Assembly (NCBI RefSeq): GCF_016526145.1
Contig: NZ_JADDUE010000001.1
Location: 868,001-932,000 of the forward strand
DNA from: Saccharopolyspora galaxeae
Lineage (GTDB): Bacteria > Actinomycetota > Actinomycetes > Mycobacteriales > Pseudonocardiaceae
Reading direction: 5' to 3'
Length of the DNA: 64,000 bases
The position numbers and the translations under genes were made by a program. Below are positions 1 to 12,100 of the stretch, piece by piece. The notes under the pieces were generated by a model. The model had not been told where the DNA came from. It was given only the letters and a program-made list of their open reading frames with translations, and did not search any database. Within the stretch, counting starts at the first letter, position 1, and each line of letters starts with the position of its first letter.

Positions 1-132
1 ATCGACAGCTTCAACTCTCAGCACGGCACGAATTTCGCGAAGGTGCCGGAGCGGCCGAACGCGAAGAGCGTCCGCGAGTTCAACAAGAAGATCGACGACT
101 TCAACTCCCAGCACGGCACGAATTTCGCGAAG
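1..132 (+). repeat. 30-residue tandem repeat at the left edge
   Basis: The segments 1-42 and 91-132 encode almost the same 14 residues, beginning IDSFNSQHG and IDDFNSQHG and ending NFAK, with a 90-bp period. The window opens inside the array, so more copies may lie upstream. The repeat shows that bases 1-42 are coding and that the GTG at 43 is not the true start. No function is recognised. Confidence 0.75.
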
Positions 133-3100
133 AAGCAGGAAGGGGCGGACTGGCCCCCCGGGATGCGCAAGCTGGGCGGGATGGCGGATGCCTCGCTGCA
201 GATGCTGTCGGTGCCCGCGAGCAACCCGCTGGTGTACCTGGCCACCGACGATCATCACGGTGGTGCTGCGGACGGCATGTTCGGTGCCTTCGCGCGAGGT
301 GGCGCGGGCGGCCGAACGGGCGGGGCCTCGGGGGAGGCGTCGTCGCGTGCGGACGCGAGTGCGCAGGCCGCGCTGGATGCGACGAATGCGGTGACGCAGG
401 ACGGGAAGTTGAAGATCCCGGAGGTGGCATCCTCCGGCGATGCGCTCAGCACGACCTCGAGCGACCTCAGCGGCTCGACGCTGGACGGTGGTTCGGACTT
501 CTCCTCGGACGCCGAGACGCTGAACGGGGATGCGGATCGTGCTTCGACGGTTTTGCAGGGGCCTGACGACGGCGCGGTGAGTTCGCCCGGGGACGCGCCG
601 GTGACGACGTCCTCGGACGGGGCAGGCACCGCCGACGGCGATCCCGGTGGCAGCACCGAGCCGAGCGGCTCGCCTTCGCGCTCGGTGAGCGATTTCCTCG
701 GTGGCGCGAACACCGAGGACAGCACCGTCTCGTCCGGTCAGGGCGAGACGATTTCGTCCGCTGATGCTCCGCCGCCTTCGGGCGCGCACGAGCCGAGTCA
801 GCAAGCCGGGGGCGTTGCTCCCGGTGCAGCGCACGGTGGCGCCGCGCCGGGTCAGGGCGGCGCTTCGGGTGCGGCTGCCGGCCCGGGCGCGCACGCACCC
901 GGGAGGGGCGGCGCAGCTGTTGGCGGCGTGCCGCCAGCGAGTGCTGCCGGTCCCGCTGCGCCGAGTGCCGTTCCGCCGAGCACCTCGTCGACGGGCCCGG
1001 GGCCATCCGGCCAGTCGGTCCAGCCGGGTTCTGCCACCCAGTCCGGGCCTGCCACGCAGTCCGGTTCGCCCGCACCGTCCGGTCAGCAGCCCGGTGCGAC
1101 CCAGCCCGGTGCGACCCAGCCCGGTGCGACCCAGCCCGGTACGACCCAGCAGGCGCAGTCCGGCCGGCCGGAGGGCGACACCGCGAACGGACGGCAGCCG
1201 GACCACTCCGGCGAGCGACCGCAGAGCACCGAAACCGCCGAGGGAACCGCGACCGCGAACGAGCAAGCACGCCCGGACGATGCCGCTGCGCCCGGCCGTG
1301 CCGACGCGCAGCCGGACGCCGATAACCCGACGGGTGAGCAGGGCACCCTTCACTCGGCCGGGGAGGACGCGCCGACACCGGAGTCCGGCGATCGCCCCGA
1401 ACAGCCTGATGTTCCAGCGCGGGACGAAGAGGCCATATTGGACGGTGCGCCGCCGCTGGCGGAACGTCCCGAGAGCTCCGATGTTCAGCGCAGCGAGCCG
1501 GAGGCACCGGCACGAACCGATGAGTCCACATCGGATGGTGCGGTCCCGGACGGGGAGCGGCCCGCGGACCAGTACGGCCGCACCGACGACCGGGGCGAGC
1601 CGGTTCCGGGCGGCGAACCGCTGGAGAACGGTGAACCGGCGCCGACCGGCTCCGTGCCGGGTCAGTTCCACCAGTCGCCGCAGAATCCGGGCCAGCCGCC
1701 CGCAGGGCAGTCCGCCCGCGGCGGTACTCCCGATCCGGGTGTCGACCAGGGCCGCACCGCGCAGCAGGACCCGCGGGCAGCGTCGTCCCGGCCGGACACC
1801 ACGGTTCCGGGCCCGCGCACCGGCGGATCGGCCGACGCGCCCGCGGCGAACCAGCCGCGGCAGACCAGCTCCGGCCCTGCGTCCACATCGGACGCTTCGA
1901 ATCCGGCGACTTCTTCCCGCGGCCCCGCGGCCGACACCGCTCGGCGCGATGCCGCGGACGACGAGCAGGGCCCGAATCTGGTTCCGCCCGATTCCCGCGC
2001 CGCGGGCGAGACCACGCAGCCCGAACACGACGGCACCACCCAGCAGCGGCCCGCGGACCCGCCGCGGCACGACCCGCCGCCGTTGTTCGCGTACCTCGCG
2101 GGCGGTTTCGAGCATTTCGTGCCGCCCGCGGAGCTTTCACGCCATGCCGGCGATGCCTCCACCGCGAACCGCCTGCGGATTCCCTCGGGCGACGTGATCG
2201 GGCGCAACCGGTCCCTGGTGCACGGCGGTGTGGCCGCGCAGCGGCCGGTCGTCAGCGCTTGGGGAAGCTCCACCGGTACCGCGTTCACCCGCGGCCCCGT
2301 GCCGGAGGGGGCTACCGGGCCGGTCGGCGACTCGCCGCGCGAGCCCGGCCCGGGCTCGCCGGACGCGGAGGGCAACGCGCGCACGGACGACGGCGCGCAC
2401 GACCCGAACCGGCCGGCCGAAGACCCGGCGTGGCGGCGTTCGATGGCCAGGTCGGCGCCGTGGTTCGATCCGCAGCCGGATCCGCTGCGCCCGGACGAGT
2501 GGGAGCACCTGCGGGGCGCTCTGCCGGACGCCACGGTGCGGACCACTTGGCGGCTGGCCACGATGAACGGCAGCTACCTTCTGGGACAACTCCGCTACGA
2601 CTGGCGCCGGATCGAGGTCCGGCCCGGTCGTTTCGTGCAGGAGTTCACGTTCAAGGCGGGGTTGGAGACCGAGCAGCAGCTGAAGCTGTTGGAGCTGACC
2701 GACGACCTGGAATTGCTCCGCGCGCAGCACGCGGACAACCGGGTGACCCGGACCGAAGAGGTCCTCGACCGGCTCCGTGCGGAGTCGGCCGACACCGCTC
2801 GGATCGAGCGTGCGCAGGCCCGCCTCGAAACCCGCCGGAACGAGGCCGCCGAGCAGTGGAAGACGGCTCGTGCGGCGCACGCCGAAGTAATGCACCGGCA
2901 GCAGTTGATCGACGACATGAAGCAGCAGACCTGGCTGCGGATGGATGCGCTGGTCAACCGGGGCTATCGGATGCCGGGCTCCGGTGATCAGTTCCACTTC
3001 CGGGTGGAGTTCTTCGACGATCCGGCGCAGGGGCATGCACCGATCGAGCTGAGCAGCGACCCGGCCACCCGCTCGCACATGAGCCTCTGGAACATGCACG

Positions 3101-6100
3101 AGGCCGGAGACGTCTTCGTGCACGAGCTCCTGCACCGCCTCGGCATACCCGACGAGTACGCCGAGGCCCCGCCGTTCCGGGTCGGCAGCAGGCGCACCGC
3201 GGACGGCCAGGTGTGGCCGGAATACACCGTCAACCTGCACGTGAACGGCGACGCGCACTTGGCGCCGTACCGCGACGAAGTGGCCGCGGCCGAACGCGAC
3301 GCCGCGGAGCTGACGGAGGTGGCCGAGCAGGACCGCCAGTACGCCGAATTCCTCGGTCCGCGACCGGATGCCGGGTCCGGCGACGCCCCGCGCCAGGTGA
3401 TCGACGCGCACGACAGGGCAGCCGCCGCGCAGCAGCAGGCGCAGCGCAAGCAGGAAGAGGCGGCGCAAGCGCGGCAGCGGCTCGTGGACGAGCAGCACAA
3501 GGTCGAGCAGCTGCGCGCCCGTGCGGTGGACGGGGTCGAGAAGTTCTACCGGCCGGACCGGATGAACAACAGCAACGATCCGTCGGCGGGCTACTTCGTC
3601 AAACTCGAGCTGGACAACGGTCAGCCGATCTCGGACAGCATCGGGATCACCATCGAACCGGACTCGACCGGCGACCGCTCCTCGTGGGGCATCGACGAGG
3701 ACGGGACCCGCATCGCCCGCAAGGTCGGCCGGACCCTGGGGCTGGACGACGGATTCCTCGGGCAGATGGAGAACGGCGCGGTCGACGGCAAGGTGCCGCG
3801 CCCGGACGGCGCGGACGAGCGGCGGGTGCTGAACCGGGCTGATCCCCCCATGCCGCGGGACACCGCCACCGGCCGGCCGCATCGAGCGCAGAACATGCAC
3901 GTCCCCGACGACGGGTTGATGGGCACCAATCCCAAATCCTTCCTGCCGCGGCACCTGTGGCGGATCCAGGACGTCGCGCACAGCCAGGGATTGCGGCCGG
4001 ACATGGCGATACCGGGTGCCGAGCGGCTGGCCAGGCGGGTGGACCACCTGCTCTCCCGCGAGCAGGTGGATTCGGACGCGGTGTTGACCGAGCTGGGCAA
4101 GGCGGGCGGCGATCCGGCGGCGGTGCAACAGCTGCGTACCGCGTTCCTGGACGGCACCGGCGAGCCGCTGGACGCGATGCTGCAGCTGCACTTCGGTGAC
4201 GACGCGCTCAGCCGCGCGCAATGGCGCGCCGAGGACGCCGCGAACGGCAAGCCGGACGCCACCGTGTCGGCGCAGCGGCTCGAACAGCTGCTCTCCCGCG
4301 ATCAGGTCAGCGAAGAAGCGGTGCTGACCGAGCTGGGCAAGGCGGGCGGCGATCCGGCGGCGGTGCAACAGCTGCGTACCGCGTTCCTGGACGGCACCGG
4401 CGAGCCGCTGGACGCGATGCTGCGGCTCGATCTCGGTGACGAGGGATACCACCGCGCGCAGTGGCAGCTGGAGTTGGGCGATCCCGCCACGCTGCAGAGC
4501 CTGGACGAGACTCGTCCGTCCACTCCGGACAGTCAGGAGGGGCGGGGCTGGCGCAGCGGCAACCCGCCGCGGCACGACCCGCCGCCGCCACCGTTCGCGC
4601 ACCTGCTGGACAGCGCCGGGCAGCCGCCTACCGCCCGGCCGCCCCGCGATGGCGCGGACGGCTCGGCGCTCGAAGTGCCGGCGGGTGGCCGGAACCGGGC
4701 CGGTTCCGGGCCGTACGAAGGCGTTTCCGGAGTGATGGGCGGGGCGCAGTCCGCGCAGCGACCGGTCGAAGGCGCAGCCACGGGGACCTCGTTCACCCGG
4801 CAGACCACGCTGGACGAGGACGTCCGCGGTGCCGCGGAGCGGGGCTACGGCAAGCTCTCCCCGGCCGCCGCGCGCAGCGCGCTGGACGCCACCGGCGCGC
4901 TGCTCAGCGACGCGCGGGCGCGGCCGGATACGGTGCCGACCTCGCTGTGGCAGGCCATCGCCTACCGGATGGCGCAGCAGGAGCACGGTCGCGCGCAGGA
5001 ACTCGTGCAGCGCTACCAAGCCGACCCCGACTCGCTGACGTCCGACGGCGGGCCGCACCGCACCGGGCGCCCGGACGTCGATGCGGCGCAGTCCGGCCAG
5101 AACCGCCCGCAAGACGCCGAACGGTCGCCGGAACGCAACGGCGACGATGGTGCGGGCCGCGACGGCGACCGGCAGGACAACAGCGGCGACCGGCAGGAAA
5201 CCAGCGACAAGCCGGAAACCCCGATGTCCGCGGACGAGATCCGCGAAGCGCTGCCGGAGTACATCCGCGACGGCCAATCGCTCGGCCCGCTCACCCCGAT
5301 CGGCGCGACCCGCAGGCCCGAGCTGTCCGGGGAGAACACCCGCGACCTGCCGTTCACCGGCCCGGACGTGGTGGCCTCGCTGAACAAGCTGCTGCCCGGG
5401 AAAGCGGGCAAGTGGGAGGACGTCCACCTCGCGCAGAAGCAGATCGACAACGAGCCGCAGTCGCTGGTCGGCGAGGGCGACACCTTCATCGTGCGCAAGG
5501 GCGGCGAGTACTACGAGCTGGGCGTCAGAGCCACGCCGCTGTGGGACCGGATGCGCCCGATGAAGACGGTGCTGGATGCCGATCTGCGGGCGAGGACGAT
5601 TCCGGTCAACAACACCAGCGACATCACGCTGGTCGACCGCAACGACCTCTCGCGGGACGGGACGTTCAGCCCGCAGCTGGCCTACACCGCGATCCCCGGC
5701 CTGTACCTGTACGTGAACCCGACCGTGCCGTTCACGTACTCGGAAGGCGCCACGTCGAAGCACACCGCCAAGTTCGGCGCCAGCAACAGGTTCGACCTGA
5801 AGAACCTGCAGGACGTGGAAGTGCCGATGCGGTTCGACTTCACGTTGCGCGGCAAGCACGGCGAGCGCGTCATCCCGAGCGGGGTCATGCCCGATGTGGA
5901 CCCCGCGACGCAGCGGTTCCGGCCGTTCACGAGCACCGATGTGGGCAACGTGGCGCTGCGAGTGCCGATCGGGCTCGACAGCGGGAGGTGGCTCGGGAAC
6001 CTGCTTGCGGCCGAGTACGCGCGCAGCGACGGCTACGCGTCGCCGCTCGACGCCGGACGGCTGGAGAACCTCGGTGCCGCGGGCGTGCACCGGCTCGGGC

Positions 6101-9100
6101 AGCTCGGCGACGCTGGGCGGCGGGCGATCCGCGACAGCAACGTGACCGGCGCCACGATCCACATCAAGCCGTCCCGCGGATCGTTCTTCGAGCAGGTCAA
6201 GGCGCGGCTGGACCGGAAGTACTCGCAGGAGACCGATGTCGGCGCGCACGGCCGCCCGGTGCTGGCGAACTTCCTGCACGGCAGCAACATCGCGGCCCTG
6301 CTGCCGAAGATGGCGGTGTTCGACGGTGCGCACCCGCAGGACGGGTGGACCCGGATCGACGACGAGATCTACCGCGGGCGGGGACTGTCGAAGTTCCGCA
6401 CCCAGCCCGGCACCCGGGTGGAGATGCGCGCCGTCGCCAAGTGGATCAAGTTGGCCGACGAGCAGCCCGACCTGCGCAACCGCAACGCCGGGATCAGCAA
6501 CTCCGGCCGCGCGGAGACCCGCAGTGCCGGCCGCGGCGGCGGGGTCAACGTCGTGGTCGGTCCCGGCGGCGAAGTGCTCGGGCACCGCGCCATGGCCGGG
6601 CCGAACGTCGGTTTCAACCGCGGCACGAACCGCGCGCAGGAGGTCAGCGGTTCGACCGAGGTCGCGAACACCTTGGAGAAGACCGGCGACGCCGTCGGCC
6701 TGCAGCTCGCCTTCGAGATGCAGGTGCGCGAGCTGGGCGGCCGTCCGTTCACCTTGGACGGTCTGTTCGTCGCCGACATGCTGGGGGATCTGCCCAGCGG
6801 CCGGGAAGCGGGGCTGTTCGACGGCACACCGCTGGCGGCCCGGAACCAGCCGGGCGAGTTCCGCTCCGGTGCCGACCGCACGCACTTCCTGCCGGAGTCC
6901 GTCGAGAACGGACACGCCTTCGTCGGCGACTTCGCGGAGTTCCCGGTCGGGCGGGAACTGTACGACCGGCTCGCTGACCTGCTGCGGGACGTGCCGCTGC
7001 GCGGGAAGTGGTTGGACAGCAACATGTTCGTGGGGCGGTTCGACGACCCGGACTTCGCGAAGGGGCTGTCCGCGAGGATCTCCGAGGCGCTCAAGCGGGA
7101 GCAGGACCTGGCCGGTGTGCTCGCCGATGAGCAGGTGTTCCAGCAAGTCGCGCCGCTCCTGCTGGGTGAGGGGCTCTACTTGCCGGTGTACGCGAAGGAG
7201 TTCGCGCACGACTACGTGTCGATGATCCGGTTGTCGATGGATTTCGACAACGTCCGGGACGGCGATCCGCTCCTGGTAGGTGCGCGGGACGACGCGAACG
7301 GCGACCCGGTCGCGGACAACGGCAGCAGGACCGACGACACCGCGGACACCGACGGCGAGGCGAACACCGACGGCGCGGCGAACACCGCCGACACCCCCGC
7401 GAACGGCAGCAGCAAGACCGGTGCTCAGGGCCGGGTCCACACGATCCAGAAGACGACCGAGAAGATCGGGGCGAAAACCAGCCGGTCCACTTCGTGGAGC
7501 GCGATCGGTGGCTTTCAGACGCGGTTCTACTCCGCGCTGGGCGGCGGCCTGAACGTGCTCTTCGGCGGCTACCGCACCGATTTCACCCGCAGTCATCGGC
7601 AGGATTACGAGTCCAGCAAGCAGACCGTCGCCGAAGGCAAGCGGGCCGCCGGGAGCCTGCAGGCGAACGGCAAGGTCGATCCGCAGCCGCTGCGGGAGTT
7701 CCGCGCCGATTTCCACCTGAAGGCCGAGGTGCTGTCGTACGTGCGCCCGAGCGAGGGGTTGCGCCGCGTTCTGCCGCAGCGCCCCGGCAGGGACGTGCCC
7801 AAGTTCCAGGCGCTGACCGCGGGCCTCCCGCTCGACCTGCCGCCGGAGCAGCACGGGCGGCACCGCAAACTGGCGAATCCGGCCGCGCCGATCACCAGCA
7901 CCGTCGATGCCCGGTTCGTGGTCCCGGAAAGCCTCGTCTCCCGCGGCCGGCTCGGCGATGCCGGCGACGTCCCGCACTCCGAGCAAGCCGCCCGCGGCAC
8001 CGAGGAGAGTCCCCAGTCCGAGCACGCAGGGCAACCCGAGCAGTTGGGCGACCGGACCGGCGGGTCGCAACGCGCCGACGCGGACTCCCCGGAACCGGTC
8101 ATCCAGCAGCTCGGCGATCCGCCGCCGCTGAGCGAGCTGCCCGCCGGCGCCACCCGCAAGCTGGACTACGCCCGGCTGGTCGGCTTCCAGGGCGGCGAAG
8201 TGCTCGGGAAGATGGCCCAGGACCTGCTGAAGCGGGTCACCAACGACGATCCGATCGTGCGCTTCCCGGTCCCGGAGATCGTCCGCCCGGTGCAAGCGAT
8301 GATCAACCCACGGCGGATCGAGGCCGACCCGCAGCGGTTCAGCAGGCCCCGGACCGCGGAGCTGTCCTACCAGCGGACGCGCGCCAACCTGCACGTCTCG
8401 ATGGCCACCACGCTCAAACCGGTGCTGGACGACTCCGCGCCGGTGACCCGCAGCGAGTACGAGCTGATGTCCCGCGAGCTCACCGCCAGGAACAAGGTGG
8501 GCCACGCCCGGGGCTGGAACGTCACCAGCGCCGGCTTCGTGGGTTCGGTGTTCCTGGGCTACCTGGGCGGTTCGCAGCACGACGGGCACCTCGCGCAGGG
8601 CCAGGGGATCGGCGTGGTCAACACCTCGCCGTACAGCACGTCACGGGGCGCGGAGACCACGCGCGGTGTGGAAAGCGGCCATCGCACGCGGATCGAGAAT
8701 CCGGCGCAGCCGGTGTACCTGGCGCGGGTCAAGGTGCACGCGGGCATGGTCGCCGAGGGCAGGTACCGGGGGAATCTGGACCCGTTCAACTGGTTCCCGG
8801 ACCGCTCCGGGGTCAGGCGGCGCGGCAACATCGCCGAACTGCCCGGAACCCAGCTGATGTGGCTGACCAAGGACCAGCTCGACGAGTTGCGGCCCGGTCT
8901 GCCGGAACAGGACGGCACGGCCGCTCCGGACGCGCCGGTGCGGCCCGACGAGCCCGCGGAAGCGGGCCCGTCCGAACCCCCGCGGCACGCCGAACAGGAC
9001 GGACCGGCCGAACCGCCGCTGCCGGTGCCGCCCGCGCTGGACCCGCAGCGCGCCGTCCGGCCGTCGTTCGGCCTCGGCGGGATCATCGACCCGGTCGACC

Positions 9101-12100
9101 TGCGCGACCAGCTCGGCCAGGTGCGGACCAGCCTGGCCGAGCGCTACGGCGCGGAGGTCGCGCAAGCCCTGCTGCCGCAGGATTCCGCCGGCAACTGGCA
9201 CCAGAACCAGGACTTGCTGAACACGCTGCTCAGCGACGTCAACGACGCCGCCAAGCAGACCATGAACGGCGGCGAGCGCACCGAGCTGCGCTACGAACGC
9301 CGATTCCGCGGCAACACCTACCACTTCGCGCTGGAAGCGGAGTTCACCCCGCGCGGCGACGGCAAGCTCGTGCACGCCAACAAGCTGAAGGTCACCAACC
9401 TCGCCACACCGAGCGTGGAAAAGAAGGCGAGCCGCGCCCGGACCATGTTGAGCACCATGCTCGGCGCCCGCCTCGGCGGCCGCGGCAGCGAGATCCGCAC
9501 CGGGCCGGAGCACCACCCCAGCTACGGCGCGGCAGGTACAGGGGGGCAGCTGCAGAGCCGATGGGGCTTCCGCAAGCGGACGGGTACCGAGACCGAGGAG
9601 ACCGGCCTCGAGCACTCCGCCGAAACCATCGGCCCGGTCGCCGAGTACGGCGGGGACCTGCGGCTGAAGCTGCGAGTGGGGCGCAACGAGGAGAGCTTCA
9701 CCGACGCGGTCGCCGTGGACCGGCCGGTCGCGGTGACCAAGCTGCTCGAGGAATCGCTGCCTGCGCCGGACAGCCGGTACGGCCAGGTCACCCGCCGCGG
9801 CCGTGTCCCGGAGGCGGAACACACGCCGGAAGCGCTGGCGGACTGGCAGGAGCAGGGGCATCCGCAGCCCGTGCCGGACACCCAGTGGGGCGAGCACTTC
9901 TTCGGCGATGTCCAGGAAGTGATCGACGCCGCCCGCGGCGCGCTGGGCGACACCGGAGTACGCGGCAGCGAAGAGCTCAGCCGAACCTTGACGTCGTCGA
10001 TCACCCTCGCGCAGCTGCTGGCCGGACTGCCGGTGGGCGGATTCAACGTTCCGCTGCACGGGCTGGGCCGGACGCTGGAGGTGCGCGTCCGTTTCCCGGA
10101 CGCGCCGAAGTTCGGCAGCACCAGCGACGCGGTGGAGCTGCTCAACAAGATCAAGCCGAAGATCGAGCGTAGTTCCGAACTGGAAACCGGACACACCAGC
10201 GAGGTGCGCCAAACCGAACCGTGGGGCATGGGCGGTGAGCGCCACGCGAGCGACCGCCACGCATTCGGGCAGCACTCCGGCTACTTCGCCCGCGACCTGA
10301 TGGCGCTGTCCTCGCGGGACCCCGCCAAGCTGACCCAGAGCGGCGAACTGCATTCCTACGAAGCGGAGCGCCAGCCCACCGCGGATTCGGTCATCCACAA
10401 CGAGGAGACCCTGACCCGGGCGCTGCTGAACAACGTCGAGTTCCGCGTGGTCGCCAGGGAGAACCCGAGCGGGATGCCGCTGGTCGGGTCCATGGTCGAC
10501 CGGTGGCGCGGCTTGTCCACCGGTGCTCGGGACGTCGCGTTCCGGGACGCCTACGTCAACCGGATGTACGACGACGTGGCCACCGAGCACACCGGCCACA
10601 CCTTGTCGCCGGAGCTGGCGCAGGCCACCAAGGACCTCAAGGAGAAGGGCAAGACCTACCGGGAAGCCACGCAGCAGCTCGTTGCGGCCAGGGAGGAGGC
10701 CCAGCGACAGGAGGCCCAGCAGCAGGACGGCGGGCAGCGGGACGGCGACTCCGCGCAGCCGGACCGGGCCGCCGACGACTCCGCCGGGCGGGACGGCGTG
10801 GCCGAAGCGGAGCGGCAGGAGTCCGCGGCACGCTCGGAATTCTGGAAGACCAAGCGGGATTGGGATCGGCTCACCGTCGCGGAGCAGGCCCGCGACGCGC
10901 AGGCGCGGGAGCAGGCGCGGCGGGCGCGCCTGCGGGGCGAATCGCCGCCGCAGCGCGACGACCGGCCGGCCCGCCACGACGAGCACCGGCAGCACGAGCC
11001 GGGGCAGCCGGCCCGCCGGGGCAACCGCGGCGACTCCCCGCTGTCCGGCTGGCGGGGCTTGCTCGGCGGCGGGCGCCCCCGTCCCGAACCGCTGCCGGAC
11101 ATCCCGGAAGAGAGCGGATTCGAGCTGTCCGACCTCGGCCCCGGTGATCAGCCCGCCCGCGGCGCGGACGAACTGCCCGATCCGCGGAGCCCGCGGGACG
11201 ATCAGGTTCCTGGCGACACCGAACGGTCCACTTCGGACGGTTCGGGACGGCCGCACGATCCGGATTACCAGGCACCCGGGTTGCTGCCGCCGATCCCGCG
11301 GATCGCCGGGGACGGCAGCCTCTCCAGCTGGCTCGACGAGTTGGGCGCCGACGACGGGACGGTGCGCGGTGAGCAGGCCGCGCCGGATTCGCTGACGCCG
11401 GACCCGACCCACCGGCCCGCTAGCCCCCAGCGCGTCGAGATGGGCGCAACGGTCCCTCCTTACCGCGCGTTGCTGGACGCGCTGCGGCAGTCGGAGCAGC
11501 GCGCCGTGGACGAGGCCGCGCGGACGCTCGGCGACCGCGACGCGCTGAGCCGACCGATCCGTGACACCGGGGCCGGCCGGGACGGCGCGACTACTCCGGA
11601 CATCACGGCACCGCCCGCTTGGGACCGCGCGGCGACCGAGCGGCTGACCGGACGCGTGGTCCGGATGCTGGAGGACGGTCTGCGCGACCGCCCGGGGGAG
11701 CTGCTGCTGACCTCGGTCGACGACCTGGTGCGCAGCCATCCCGACCCGGCGCTGATCTGGAACGCGGCGATCACGCACCTGGCCGAGCACCCGGCTTCCG
11801 GCCCGCTGATCGAAGCCGCCACCTTCGTCCGCGAGGAGAACGGCAGGCCGCGGCCCGTCGACTTGCCGCGGCACGCCGCCAACGTGCTCCGCCTCGACGA
11901 AGCCGCGCTGTACCAGCGCGGCGGTGAGGCCGGCGCGCTCACCCGCATCGAGAACCCAGGTGCCCCGGTCCCGGACTCCGGTGCGACTCCGCCGGAGTCG
12001 ATTGTTCCGTTGGGTCGTGGGCGGAGTTTGACGGCTGAGCAGGTGGATGTTGTCGGGCTGCGGGACGGTCCGGATGGTGAAGAGGTCGGTTTCGGGTTTC

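Noticed and set aside
43-45. GTG as the start of the giant gene
   Set aside because: The codons before it encode a copy of the same repeat found downstream, there is no ribosome site, and the frame is open to base 1.
1087-1146. Short regular repeats as a possible CRISPR array
   Set aside because: The units are 15 bp, contiguous and without spacers, and they encode a low-complexity linker; no cas genes are present.
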